DNA from: Acanthaster planci
Taxonomy: Eukaryota > Echinodermata > Asteroidea > Valvatida > Acanthasteridae
Reading direction: 5' to 3'
Assembly (NCBI RefSeq): GCF_001949145.1
Contig: NW_019091502.1
Location: forward strand, 252,536 to 294,413
DNA length: 41,878 nt
Shown: positions 10,501 to 25,500 of the stretch, piece by piece
Layout: each line of letters begins with the position of its first letter
How positions within the stretch are numbered: position 1 is the stretch's first letter
The notes under the pieces: generated by a model
The model's database searches: none
Seen by the model: only the letters and a program-made list of their open reading frames with translations
What the model was told of the DNA's origin: nothing
Made by a program: the position numbers and the translations under genes

Positions 10501-13500
10501 ATTTGTGGTTATGCCAATGTCCTTTTCTTGACAACATAAGACTTTCAAAAAAAAAGAAAGAGAAAACGGAGGGGAGATGGATGCAATTTATCACTGTGTA
10601 ATTATGAAAAATATATTTTTTTTCATTTGGCCTGTTCAGCAGAATATTGTCTTTCTTCAAAAAGATGTTATTTATATATTTTGAGGCCTGGAAAATGTCT
10701 AGGCTGTACGCTATTTGCCATAAATTAATGTGAAGAAAAGGAGGTGAAGGCCATCAGTTAATTTATCCAGGGCTGTACAACAAAGTGGTAATCCACTCAT
10801 TGCTAAAAAAAAAGCCCCGCTAGTGTCCAACGTACATGTACATGTACATGTATGTTCGGTCCCCATAGACTGTTCATGCATTTAGTTTGTGTATTCGCGC
10901 GTGCGCCATAGTGACATAATGGTCGTCGGTCCGAAAAATTATTCTAGCAGACGACGTATATTGGTGGTGACCCATGTGGGAGATTGTACTGCCATTTCCC
11001 TTGAAGACCTCGTGTGTGAGTAAATTGCCTAGAGTCTGTCAAATGGATATATTTAACAGCTCCCGGTGAAAAAAGATTGCAGGAAAAAATTAAAGAAAGT
11101 GGAAAATGTCAATTTTTGGACAAAGTATATTTATGAAAAATTATTGTTTCTTTTACCTAGCTTTGTGTCTGATTTTCACAATTTTGCTGGGTTTACCTTG
11201 AAATAACTTTGATGCCACATGAAAGTCTGGTAACTCTTGGTACCGGTACTTCTTGGAAGAAAACCATTTTTTTGACATTCACCTCGTTTTTCATAGGGAC
11301 CCATTTTCGTCATTTTCCGTGTTTTTCACCCAATTTAGTGCCCAATTTTCACACTTTTCTCAAACTCCCTTCAGACTGAATTTTTTTTGTATCTATCAGT
11401 TAATATTTTTCAAGATTGAAAGCCATTTGTCTGAAATGCAGTTCGTTTTTCATACGGATTCAAATTTCCACACTGAGTTTGGCAGCGGTCAAAAATGAGA
11501 TGTCCGGATTTTGGGCATGGTGCACACGTACATGTATGTACACAGACCTGGATACGAGTGCGTTTGGGTACAAGTTGGCCTGCTGCATTGCACGAATACG
11601 TACAATCACGTCAAATTGCGTGACCAACAGGGACAAACAAAAACTTTCCGTTCTCATCCATACGGTTTTCTTCTTGCATGATGCTTTCTCATTAGAGCGT
11701 TCATAATATTCCTCACTATTCCCAAGTAGAGAAATTTCAGGGAAAACTCGGCAAAACTGAAAAAATTTCCTCTAAAATGTTGGCAATCCTCAGGGGGCGG
11801 GGGTTGAAAAATTGGATTCTCCCCCATCCTTCAAAACTTCTTGTAAACGTTGCTTGGAGGTGTGCCTACTGCCTCAATCCTTCAAATTCCACCAGCAATT
11901 CCTGTCATTATGTTGAAGGCAGTGCGAAGGGGATTCTTGAGCACTGTGATTGATTCAACAGAAATATCGGCCTGAATTTATGCAGGACTAAGCAAAAACA
12001 ACACAAGGTCTTACCCATGACCTTCACACATGGCATCCTTTGCAATAAGCCATGCACTGTTGCCATTCCCCTTCAAGTCTCCAAAATACTCCAAACTCGC
12101 CTGGAAGATTTTGGAGGATTGAGGAAGGTTAGGGTTGAATTAAATTAGATTAAAAATGATTTCAAAAGTGCACTTTTTTAAGTACATTGTAGAATAAAAC
12201 GATGCACAAAAAGGTGAGCCTAAGAAAAAAAGAAAAATAATTGCATTGATCCTTCAAAGAAAGTCTTGAGCAACTACAATGTACGCGTACGAGTGTCCTT
12301 GGTTTGTTTTTCCAATTTCCAGCTGTGGGCTTAAAAATTATTGGTGTGTGTGTGCAGTCGTGGCATACAGTTGCGGTACACAGTGTGGACCTCTGCACAA
12401 AAGAAGTCCACATAATGTAGGGTATGATGGCATTGTGTGGACTCGCACACGTCCACACAATGTTTTCCCCTCTCTGAAAAACAGTTTCAAAGGTATTTTG
12501 GGGTAAAGGTTATCCGTGGCAAAATGAAGAGGAACAGTCCAGGAAATCATCAAAAATGCAGCTCGAAGGAGTTCTCCTAGTTGGAGAAAAACAAGCATTT
12601 TCCTCAAGTTTCCTTAACCACAGGAGAACAAAGGAATGTCCACACATCTGGTGAGTTGCTCAAAAATGGAAAATGTTGCCTTAAAGAAGTACATGTACCA
12701 GTAGTGTTTAAATAAAATGATAATCGGAATGGAACTTCCTGGTACTCTGTGGCTACACCTCTTAAAGTGGCATTTGCCTGGACTTTGTCCAGAGAGCAAT
12801 ATTGGACTTCCTAAAACACCACCATTGTGTGTGCAGTATTGTATAAATACTGGAGAACAAACAATAATGGGTTGGTTCTCGGCCAGGGCTAATGTGGGAT
12901 TTGTCCAGGTAAATGTACATGTACATATTCTGGCCGATTGTTTCCGTCCCACAAACCACACAAACACACATCTGACAGAACCGTGAAAATGGGAACATGT
13001 CAGTGTATTTATTTTTAAGGCAAGACTAGCTACATGTACATAAGTCTTTTATATTGGAGGCTGGCATTTTTTATTATAAACTAATTAATACAACTTCCAT
13101 TGATTAAAACTACAGTCTGTCATTTGTCATTTGTGAAATTTATGTGTTCCTTTGAGGCAACAAAAGTGCTTCATGACTAGAGAAGGGTGTCTTATCACTA
13201 AACCTGATGTTTTACTTGTACAATGTACATGTAGCTCAGTAAATACAGAATATTTTGAAAAAAAAGCCCCACCCAATATTTCAGGGTCTTGAATGCACAC
13301 GTTCAAACTCAGCCAATGTAGCTCTGCGATGTCACGCAGCCATCAAACCATAGTCACCGTGCACGCATTTGCATCTTGCCTCCGCTTGCTGGCTGCCAAA
13401 ATTAGAAAAACAAATGGCAAATGGCATTTTTCCAAAAATGTTTCTTTAGATGCATTGTTAGAAATGACACTCTCTCATTGTTTTCTTCAAAATGACAACT

Positions 13501-16500
13501 TGCAAGAGAAAAAAATTATAAATGTAATTTCACAGGGAGTTTAGGTCCATAACTTTCGGAGTACAGTATGCTTTTCAACAATAATTTCATCAATTACGGG
13601 TACTTGGGCACAAACGATAGATGAGACCTGCTATGACTGTTGCTTTGAAGTTCAACTGCACTCTGTGTGGCCAGAGAAACTGAGAAAAACAGTCTCTTGT
13701 TTGATATCGGCCAATGATGGAATGTCAGTTTTAGAGCATTGGGCATGTACATGTACATGTACGGTACATTACATGTGTACATACGTACATGTAGGTAGGT
13801 ACATGTACGGTACATTACATGTGTACATACCTACATGTACGTGTTTAAGATACTGAACAACAATTACCAACGATTACAGAATACCAAATGCATATATGGA
13901 AGTATTTACTGTTCACATTGTGAAATGTCTCCGTTGTCAAACATGAAGATTGAATCTGTACAAGATGTGCAGATGGTAGGCAGTTGCCTGTACACGTACA
14001 TGTGTAGAAGTGTTTGACCACACACGCTTTAATCTCAAATACATGTACAACCTCATATCATGCCGGTCTCGGGTGGCTGTGGTAAAACCATCAGCCGGGC
14101 TAAACTGGGTAATTTCCGGATCTGGAAAAGGCATGGCCAATGACCAATCAAGCCGATGCTGGCAATTGTCGACGGCAGTTTTAAAGGGGTAATTTGGGAT
14201 TACGGATGTGATGTTGACATGTCTGCACATTTTTAATAAATGAATTCTCAGACTGTTTTATATACAGTGTACCCTCACCGTTTAAATGGAACCCAAATTT
14301 AAATTTAGACACCTTGTCAGGGTTGTTTGTATTCTGCTCGCCCTCCAGTTTCACTCCAAAGCAACATCTACTGAACTGCTCATGTGTTTATGTACTTAAC
14401 AAATCATTGAAGCCTCCCCTAGTAATGGCATGGAAGATTATGAAGGTATTCATGTGTTAGTAACTGGTGTACGCATGTAAAATGCATGTAGCCTGTCCCA
14501 GCACATGTTCATGTACTGGCTTGTACCATGCACTGTCTGTGTTTTTAACTACATGTACAATGTACATGTACGGTACATGTATGTACCGGTATTGACTCGT
14601 CAGTTAGTAGCATTTTGTGCATTCAGTACATGTACATGTACATTGTATATGCTGGGATTGCTTTCCAGCCAAGACTTTTGTTGTTTGTGGTGACACCCAA
14701 GTCTCGAAATTAACGCTTACCCACTCTAATACTGGTGGTAAATGGATTTTTTCAAGTGGTAAGGGAATTTCAAAAACAGGTAAGTCGCTGGGTAAGAGTG
14801 AGTTAAAACCGTGGTGGGGATTGAGTGAGATTAATGATAAATAAACGTATAAATAAATCATTTATAAACTAAGAAAAACTTGTGTGAATGTTTTTATTTT
14901 CACTGAACTCCTTTAACTTATTTACTCTGTGTTTCACACGGACGTCTGGGCCTGGAACGAAGCTAAGTTGTATACCGGTACACTGCAATCCACGATCTGC
15001 TCTACTCTTTAAAGTATAAAGTAGCACTGCATGTTATGATCACGTACAACCTCGACTCCATAGCCTGCATTCATGCACCCTTGATGAGAGGTCAAGCACA
15101 TGGGAACAAAGTTGGATCACATCAATGAGTTGGATCATATACATTGTACAGCATGTCCGTTACCAGATGGGTGCGATACCAGTCTATTCAGCCATGTCCG
15201 AAAAATTAACGCACATCCGCTGATTCCATGCAGCTTTCCTTTCCTGGCATTTTGTTACGAACTTCTTGGTTGTAATTAGAGAGGCCACGTGCTTGTCTTA
15301 GTACTACAGAAAAATCTCGATAAGTCGAAGCCTGTTAAGTTGAAAGTCCGTTTAGCTCGACGTCTTTCTGTATTCCCGACAAAAGAATAGGCCTTTATGT
15401 ACAATAAACTATCCTTAACTCGAAACGTCAATACCACTAAAGCCGCTTATATTGAAGTTTTGGCAGGCCAATTAAAAAAAACACTGAAGAATGATGAATA
15501 AAAAGTGATGAAAGAAGGCTTGCCTTCATTATGAGTCATTACTGTCACGCGTACGGCTTTTCTTTGATGAGCCGAGCATGTTCACATGGGCTGCCATTGT
15601 CACGTCGACAAGCACTGGGTGGGCAACCGTAAAATAAATAAGTTACGAATGATGCACCCTCAAGCTATTTGTACATGTACATGTATCACGTGACCCAGCA
15701 CGGAAACCCTGACTGACTGGCCCGCGCGCTGCATTATGCAGTAACAGCCTGATCAAGCAAAGCAAATGAATGAATTCTCAAGACGTAGACACAGGTACCG
15801 GTACATAACTTCATTAGTTTATTGTTTATTAATGTACCACATAAAAACATGTTTAATGGTGATGTTTGAGGAAAACCTGCACAGTAGGGATAGCCTAATA
15901 TCCACTTCGTGTTCGACGTAGCTTGTAGGCCAACTGCCGTAACCCAGTAAAATTACATGTGCACTGAAGCATGTAACTTTTGATAACTCGAACATCGGAT
16001 AACTCGAACTTTTCATCCATTCCCCTGAGCTTCGACTTATCAAGATTTTACTGTATTTGTTGTATTTTATACCTTTTGGAAGGGCAGGGCTTTGGTTGTT
16101 AAGGAACTCTCAGAAGTCAGAACTTCATGTATTGTGAGTAATTTTGACTAAGGCCCAACAAAATACAAGCTGTGAAAGAAACACTTGAATGGGTGAACCC
16201 TGCATTTTATTGAATTTTTAAAAAACAACAGATGTCAAAGGGCTTGCATCACCTGCCAACATGCTTGCGGTTACCCCCCCCAACCTATCGGAACATAAAG
16301 CAAATTGCGCCGACCCTAACTACATATATTTTTATTGAAAAAGCTTATTTTAGGGATGTGAAATCTCTGCTCTTTGGTCGAGTATGCAGAATTTAATTTT
16401 CCACTTTTTTGCCGACAGGCCAGATTTTCCTTGTTTTTCTTCCTCGAGTAAGTGCCGATTTTTCTGTTTTTTTTCTTTTTCTACTGACTCGACGGCCAGA

Positions 16501-19500
16501 CCAAACCTTGCACTCCTCGTTTGGACACCGAACAGAACTGGAATGCCATAATGCACACAACTAAATTTCCTGTACATGCACATGTACAGTACGTGCATAC
16601 AGTGATATGTATTTGCGCGGCTAGCTCGAAGCGCAAGCCTAGTGTGTAAACAGCATCCTGGGACCATCTGGTCATTGTGTTGTGATTGGCTGCCAATGAA
16701 ACATCAATACTCATACGTGTGTCAGCGAGACTCATCACTCATTCCTGCGTGAGTGGAACTAGTGACTACTAATCTCCACTATCACTTGTGGGAGCACACC
16801 AGGCCCGTAGGCTGGGGGGTTTGGGGGGCTCGAACGAACCCCCCCTCGCTTCCGAGTTCTGCTCGTTTTTTTTTTAATAAATATATAATTGTAATATACC
16901 GTAATTTGCAGTTTATACATTGATTCTCGCGCAGAAAATGTCTCTGTGGTTTATAATGAACTGCAGACCTTTATACAGCAAGATTTAAAGAACGAAATCA
17001 GTCACTAAACGCTGTGCCATGTCTGCAGCGCAGCCGAACCCGGGCTGCCGCTGCGCGCTGCAGCCAGCCAGCCATGCATACTAGCGATGCAGTGTTCTGG
17101 GCGGGGGGGCAAGGCAGCCGTGTTTTCATTGGTTACCGTTTACATTGGCTCTACTCAACTACCGGTAGGGGACCTATGCAAGTCTACGGAGTGTACATGC
17201 ATCCTTTGGTTCGCGACAAACATGGAACTTTGTTTGATTTTGTGTTCCAAAGCATATTATGGTCGGCCTTTGTATAAAACTACATGTATATGTTCACAGT
17301 ACCAAAAGTTCCACTTTTGGGTTTGACGAAACCTCCCCCCCCCGTCTCTGGTCAGGCAACGGGCCTGCACACATTTCACTTTGATTTTACAGCTTGAAAT
17401 ACCGGTGAGTTTAGTACCGGTACATTTTCTCTTTCGCCGAAAGAGGGTTTCGTGACTGCCCACCTACCCAACCTAGTTTTTTTCAGAGAAATAGGAAGCA
17501 CAACTATTATATTGTTTGCCCTAATCTGACGATGAACAAATTGTCAAAAGTCATTCTAAGGAATGGGTAAGTGGAAAGTCAGAGGTGGGTAAGTGGTAGG
17601 CAAGTGAAAAAAATAAAATCTGAGGCTTGGCGACACCTACATGTGCCGGTACTGAAGTCGGTACCTACCAAAGCATGTACCTGTATGTGTTGCTGAAGTG
17701 TTTACTGAGTGTTTCAATAGTGTAGGGCTGAGTCAATGTAAATAATTCATTATTCAATTTGATTGAATATCCAAATATCCATGATTAGGAAGATTTAAGA
17801 GACGAACAATAACTCTTGTCATGTATAAAATTTCTATTCCTTTTAAGTTTTTTAATGAATATTTTACTTTTTGAATTGTTGAAAGGTTTCTGTCACTTTT
17901 CATTTGAATCTGCTTGAAACAAACCTCCATAGTGTGATTTTTGTCATTTAATTAAACAAGAAAATTCTCCCTTCCTTTGCATAAGTTTTGCATTCAAATA
18001 TTCAAATTCAGAAGATATTTGAATATTCGATAATCGATTGAAAATTTGGATATTCGTCACTGTCCTAAGATAGTGTTGTAAATGTTGCACTACTTGTATT
18101 GGTGACACCAAGTCAACTGCACATAGTCTACAAATTACAATGTTCAAACTGAAGATTTCTGCTCTTGTTTTGGAAACAAAATTTGCGCTTTGTTTTTCCC
18201 AGATTCCCTGGTCACACAGAGTGCAGTTCGAAATATAGCAAAAGTCATAACACTTGTCATCTGTCAACGCCAGATCTGTCTTCTGGGTGCACTCTTCATG
18301 CCATCTACACATGTACCCTATGGACGGTTTCCCCGCTATAATTGAGTCTCGTTGAATGTGGAAGGGAATATTTTTGAGTTTCAATACATGATTTGCATAG
18401 ATGGACGTAGATGTAGATGTACTTGAATTTAACTCAAGATAATGAAATGTAGCCCGAGCTCATGTACATGCATGTATTGGTATATACTGCTAGTGAAGTT
18501 TTTTAGACAAAATAGAGTAAGTGATCCAATCATTCAATATTCACAAATCATGTGTTCAGATAGACATCAGATTGGGACTCAGTCCATGCCCACTAGCATA
18601 TTAATGTACTGGTACACGTACATACCGGTACATGTGTTGTATTTGTTCTCATTTAAGCTGGTTCCCTGCTATAATAATCATACAATGTATGTATATAGCA
18701 GTACACATTGTACCAGTAGTGCCCCCCTCCCATCACTGAAATAAAGTCCATTTAGGATGTCATGTCCAGGCTGTCCCTTCTGTGTTAAGATGCAACAGGC
18801 ACATGTCTGGTTGTAAGCAGTCAGCATGATCAACTTCAATCAAAGTGGTCATCATCTGCAAAGAAGAAAAAAGTAATGAGGATCTTGTTGATAACTGCAA
18901 TGCATGTGGTAAAATCTGCAAAGAGAAGTACCGGGACCTGTAATTTACGTTACACCTGCTCAATATTTGCTTGACGTTGGACAGCGTGTGCACGCATCGC
19001 CTGTGTCTCACCAAAAACCTCAAGACCATCACGTTTGCTCTGCCGCCCCCAGCAACCATACATGTAAGTTGACACAGAAACGATTGGAGTGACAGAAGGA
19101 AAACACTGGAGTCGACAAATTGCCCCGTTCAAACACCATTCGCAGGGGGATATTGGGTGTCAGGGCATTGCTCCCCAAGAACGAGGGAAGATGTTTCTCT
19201 TCCGAGCAGTTTTGATTGGTGTAATTCAATTCTTTTTGGTGGGAATTTGATTAGGGCAGGCCGTGCCTGGTGTATGCTCATATATCACTTTAACTTTGAA
19301 TGGGCTCAGGAGAAGTGAAAAATTATCCATGAGTATGGAAGAAAATGTAGAGTGTGTACATAGTTGTGCAAGGAGCACTTAATAATGGACTGAATTATTG
19401 GAAATTGGTGTTATGACGTCAGTTGTCTAAGAATAAAAATATATAACATACCCATGTCACTGTCTATTTGAGCTTTTCTAAAGTTACCATATAGTACAAG

Positions 19501-22500
19501 TTTGCTACGGTGCATTATTTTCATTGTTGACAGAAATTGGGGCTGAAGTGAAAAGTGCTGTGTAGAATATACTACCTGTAGTATGTGTATATTTTCATAA
19601 ATGTAAAGACCAGGAACAAGCTTGCTCCGTTTGAGACACACTTTTAACACTGCACTCTCAGTCTATGAAATGCACAGAATACCACAGCAAGGGTGAGTTG
19701 GTGGTGTTGAAGATGCAAACTCACTGTCACACTCCGTTGTTTTTACCGTACTAAACGTTTGATAAAAATATTAGAAGTGGTATTTAAAGCAGAATAAAGT
19801 TCTTTTCATCAGTTCTGTTGTATGCACATTGGCAGGCATTTGTCCTGGTGGGACACCTCTTTACTTTTTTGAACTTTGTCCCGGAGGACCACTGAATTTG
19901 CCACACAGACAGTACTTGACCTCTGCCCCCCTGATCACGACCCCCAAGTTGACCCCTGATGAACCCATGAACCAGGCTACACCATACACCCCTGCTTAGC
20001 CTTTACTGAAACAAACCCAAATTGCTCTGCAAATGTGACTTGAATGAGTTGCAAGTTGCCAAAACCACTTTGAGGTGAGAGGCCTCTGAGTAAACCTTGC
20101 TTGCACAATGCACATGGCATGTTCTTCATAAAATGGACCAAAATGCAACTCCGCATGTCATTTTTCAAAACTTCCAAAAGAGTGACTTTGATTATATATA
20201 AAACAAATTTGTAAACATGATTATTTGGGGATAACTAGGCATTCTGTGTACATTTGGTGGACATTTGGTTGGCTACCAGTGCAAATCAAATGGAGTTGAA
20301 TTCATTTAGAGTTTTATGTCAAAGTGTTTGCACCAGAGGACTTAATTTCAAAACTTCTGTCATCAAAAGGAGAATTCAGTATATTTTTCAACTGATGTAT
20401 TCTAAAGCACCTAAGAAATATGTAGCTTTAAAAAAATATGAGCCATGAAAAAAAGAGCACAAAATTGACAGATAATGAGAAAGGTTTGGCTGTCTTCATT
20501 CTCTTACCGTTTCTAATCACTCTCACTATACCAGCATATCTGCCAGGTCTTATACCTTTCAATCACCAAAAATAATCTATAAGTTTGGCTGCATCGAAAA
20601 TGCATATTGAGTACAATATATTTGTTGTGAACGATATATTTGACAAAATTTAAAAATGTTCGAGAATTTTGACAAAAAATGCATGATGTTCTGAGAATAC
20701 CAAAAATGCTGTCACGTGAAGTGCTTGAATATTCCTTGCGCGATGTTCATTTTGCCACTTATTTTGGAGGTACAGTGTATCCCCGCTGAAAATTAAATTA
20801 AAATTAACAACTCTGAGCAGTAGATTTTCACCATGAATCGTATTTTATATCTTGGACGTCATTTTTTTGCTAACGTCATTTAATATGACCAATTTTCTTT
20901 TGAGAAATCTTGGTACGAAGGGAAAAATCACAGAGCATCACCATTCCGTGGAGGGGCTCATGAATTTCGAATGAAAAAAAGGGTGCACTATCTGGGTTCA
21001 TGTCAAAGGTCAAACTACGCACGATGCAGCAAAATGTTTCCCTAACGTCACTGTAAGATAATGGTGGAAGCTGCAAAATCACCATGATCAGTATTTTGGA
21101 CTGCGGTTTTCAGAAACGTACTTAAAGAAAATGTGATCGGTCCAGTCATAAAAGAATGATGGTTTGGGGGTGCTTTTTTGCACTTTTTTAAAGCTTGTGT
21201 TGTACATCGATTTTGATTTTACTCGCTGTTTTTTTGCAGTAAGTTTTTTGACGGAATTGAATGACGTTTGCGACTTCGACTTTGGGACCCAATTATTTGT
21301 GACAGGTATTTTTTAATTTCGTGATTGTGATTTTAGTATGTGTAAATATTATCACCTTTCACCACATATAAATCCATATAAAATAACCACAAGGATTATC
21401 ACGCCCCGGTAAATTTATTGGCTGGGATTTCAACAGGTTGTTTACATCCGTCAAAAATGTTGACGTTCAAGACTTTAATTCATCAACTCCGATTAAGTTG
21501 AAAGATGGACACGGTCATCATTGTTCCAGATATCAGCCATGACTTCCCTCATTTCATCAGACATTAGGAATTAATTCACTGCTGTTCACTTCAGGAAAAA
21601 TGAACCCCCAGAGTTGAACATTATCTAATGGTCCATACATGTATTTTGAGGAACCTGCAACATACAGAGGCATTTTGCAGGCGGTGCACTGCATGCACAT
21701 TGTTGCAGAAACCAGAGTGACATTTTGTTACAAGTTCTCCATTTGAGGTTGAAAATTAATGAACCATTTCAGTGGGTTGTTTTTATTCACAAAACAAAAA
21801 AGACCGTGCAAATTTCCAAATTTGAATTATTGTGTGTACCATACCATCTTGGGAAGCAATCGTATACGGTATATGAATTGAGATACATGTATTCATGAGA
21901 GGTTGACAACTGAAACCATTTCTTGACAGCATCTGCAATGCTACTGACAAGAAATCCCATACTTAGCTTTTGAAGAAAGATAAAGTCCCGGTGATATTTT
22001 TGATAAATTGAATTAGACTGGCTTGACTGAACCCCTCCTTACTTTCACTTGAAAACAGACCGCAAGAAAACTTAGTTAATTTTCAAGACAGGTTATTCAA
22101 CTCAGTCTTCTAGGCCGTGTATCTCTAGATCTATTACGTTTGCCTGTGGAAATCCACAGTCTGAAGGAGGTAGTCTTTGTGTAGAGGAGAAAAAAAATCA
22201 AGAGTTGGTCTTTCCTAAGGGGGTGCAGGTGTGGCAGCGATTGCTTTGTCTCTGTGTTTTTGATTAATTGTATTTGCTTGGCTAGTTGTCTGCAGTTTAT
22301 CTTTGCCACTGCAAACTTAATAATGATGCTTCGGGAGATGTTCACACATGCGTGCCTGCACTTACATTTTGTGACATCTCTACAGATGGGTTTTGGTTTT
22401 GACTTTGTCAAAGAGGTTAGGAAGTGGCTTTTTAAAAGTTAAGTTTTTACAGTCTACAGGTGCCTGTGAGCCATGCACATATATCCTCTTAAATATGCAC

Positions 22501-25500
22501 ATGTATGTAGCGCAGCAGTTGGAAGAACTTTGTAATGCAATTTTGGTGTTGGCCTTTGGGCAAAATGTACTAGTCTTAGTGCTTTGAGCACAATTTGCTC
22601 AGGTTTACCATGCTGAGCTTTACAAAGGAATCTTTTCATAATAAAAAGCCCAGTAGGTATACGTAAATCATTTATTCAGGCCTGGATTCACTGGTATTCT
22701 ACATATCGTGTACTGGTGCAAGCCAAGCAATTGATGTACAGTACAATGTACATGTACGTACAGTATTCTGAGGATAAGATTTGCCCCCCAAACATTCTAA
22801 TCTTCCTTGTATTGAGTTGACTATTGTCAGTGCCAACTCTCAGATTCTTTCACTGAAATACATGTAAAGAATAATGTATATGTAGGATACAGGTACCGTC
22901 TATTGGTACACGTCTATTGCTGAGCAAGTCCAGGTACTGTACATGTGCATATTTTGTGGACACCATGTCCCATTACTGGCCTTTGTGCTGATATACAATG
23001 TATTTAAAGAAACCATGATGTTATGTGACAAAAACCCCCCAAAAACCAACAACTGTACATGTGCTTTTTTTGCATGCGTAACCTTGTGAGAACACGACAT
23101 GTACATGTACATGTAGTTGGAATGTGCATGTATGAATATCTACATGTAGTTGGAATGCATGAATATGTACATGTACATGTAGTTGACACGGGTAATATCA
23201 CACGGTTAGTCTTGTTGTACTTTGTTTAGAAAATACATGTAGGACTGGTGTGAAAAAGGTTTTTTCCACTTCTTTTTTATATTCACATCTTTTACTCCAT
23301 TTAACTGAGCGTGGTCACTCTTGTTTAAGACAAATATGGAAATAGCTATAAAAATGATCTGACCTTTTTTTTTTACCCTCAGTGTGCAGGCACATGTACG
23401 CGAGCATTAAATGTTCTTGTACGCATGTGTAGCAGTTGCACGCCTGACGTTTCTCTAAAATTGCAATTGTACATGTACTGCGTAAACAAGGACATTTAAT
23501 TGAAGGAAGTCAATCAACCAAGGTTGGCTCTAAAAATAACATGAAGGCCTTGCTCCCTAACATAGGGAATCGGTTTGGGCTGTGTAACGGTCTTCCACAT
23601 TGCCTGGTGTTTGTAGCTGGCAGCACTGAGAGAGCAGAGCAATGAGGGGCCACTTAATTTTTTTCCCCTAGCTATCACATCAGGCGGCAAACAATGGAGA
23701 ACGGGTTCGATTTTTAAATACCTTATTATTGCGGTTTATTGTCTGAGAGGAGCCTTCAGCCTTGATGGCAAGTCCTGCATGAGATTTTTTTTCTTGGTTT
23801 CTACGAGACTTTTGAACAGAACTCAGCTTAGAGGGGAAGATATGGCATACCACCCATTTTCTGTAATAGGCCTGTTATGCTAATTACTGCTACATGTACA
23901 TGTAGATGTATCAGTACGGTATATTAAGAATATTTTGAGTTATAGAAATAAAATATTACCACGAGACTGCATACGTGTACATGTACATGTATACCCCTTG
24001 TACACCTAACATCAGTAGAAGGGCTGTAACTGAGGTAGAACTTTACATGTACCTGCAGTTCTGCCTCTTACACAAATGTACCAGCAGTTATTTTTTATTC
24101 CCAGACAGAAATTGTCCTGTGTTATCTTTTCCTGCCAAGAAAAATAAAAGCTGATCAAAAAATGGAAAAAAAAAAACAACAACATTGCTTCATCTCTACA
24201 TGTTTATCGCCAAAGTTATAATGTGTACACGTTGGGTCACATACATGTACATGTAGATGTCACTGACGTTTTGCCAATTGCCAGCAAATATGCTTTACAG
24301 GTGTTTACAAAAAATAACCCTGTGAAAACTGCCCAGCTTTATTTAGTAAAAGAGTACATAATTCAATATTACTGCTGTTGGGAAACCTGGTTCAGCACGC
24401 AGTAAGAATAAAACTGTATGGTTTACAGGTACATGTAGGCTGCCAATGAAATGAATGGGGCAAGCTGTCGTTTAAGAAGTAAAAGCCAGGCTTGGCTAAA
24501 TGTACATGTACAAAAGTGCGTTGTTCAACCTCGACTGATAAGGTTGTGAGAAATGACCGGCTATGAGCCCTTAGCTCGACCAAGAGAGGGCGCATTTTTC
24601 CTAGCAATGGAGGGAGGCTCGTTTGGTGGGAATTGCACATTGCTGGTTCACAAATGACTGTACTGCACACGTTACAGTCGCTTCGCTGCCAACAAAATGA
24701 GCACTCCCCACCATCATGGCTCTTTTCAACTGATGAGGGGTTCTTCTGCTTTAGGCTGATTATAGACTGACCCCATGTCTTTTTCTGTTCTTTCTCCTCT
24801 ATGCAGACGATGCGAAAGAAGTTCTTTGTGCTCCGTTGTGAGAGCAGTTCGTGCCCTGCCCGTCTGGAGTACTATGACAGCGAGAAGAAGTTCAGGGCGG
24901 GGGCGCTCTGCAAGCGCACCATTGACCTCAAGACGTGCTTCAACATCAACCGCAAGACAGACAGCAAGCACCGGCACGCCATCGCGCTCTACACGCGCGA
25001 CGACTGCTTTGTGGTGGTCGCCGAGGATGAGAACTCACTCAACGAGTGGTTGCAGGAACTGTTGCTGCAGCAGCAAGCTGAAAATGACGGCATGCCCATG
25101 CCGGCCTTTGGTAGTTACTCTCCTTCACTTCAGATCTCTCCAGAAAAAAAGTCCAATCTTATTGCTGGATATTTCTATTAAGCATTTCTGGTAATGAAAC
25201 CTAGGATTCCTCAGAAGCACCCTAGGCACTGTAGCTCAGAGGAGATAATGAGAAGTTACGGTTATTTGAGGTGGGCTGGAGGATGTTTTGGGTAGACCCC
25301 ATGGCATTAGGTTGAAATTGAAAACCAAATTCACGTCAACTGGGCCGGGAATCACATCCATATTCAACTGTCAGGAGACTTCAAAATAACGGAAGCAAAT
25401 TCCTCCAAAACCTCCTGTTGGGTTTGAAGGATCTGGGAAGGATAGAATTAATGAAAGCTTGTGCAGAATACTGAAGTCATGACCCAACCTAACAGAATGA

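Noticed and set aside
14266-14300. TACAGTGTACCCTCACCG, like a single transposon end (a similar TACAGTGTATCCCCGC lies at about 20770)
   Set aside because: No matching opposite end or target duplication could be found for either.
17944-18384. 146-codon minus-strand open frame with clustered Cys
   Set aside because: It opens without an ATG and its 3' half lies inside the hAT MITE. Part of it is the dispersed repeat at 18191-18261.
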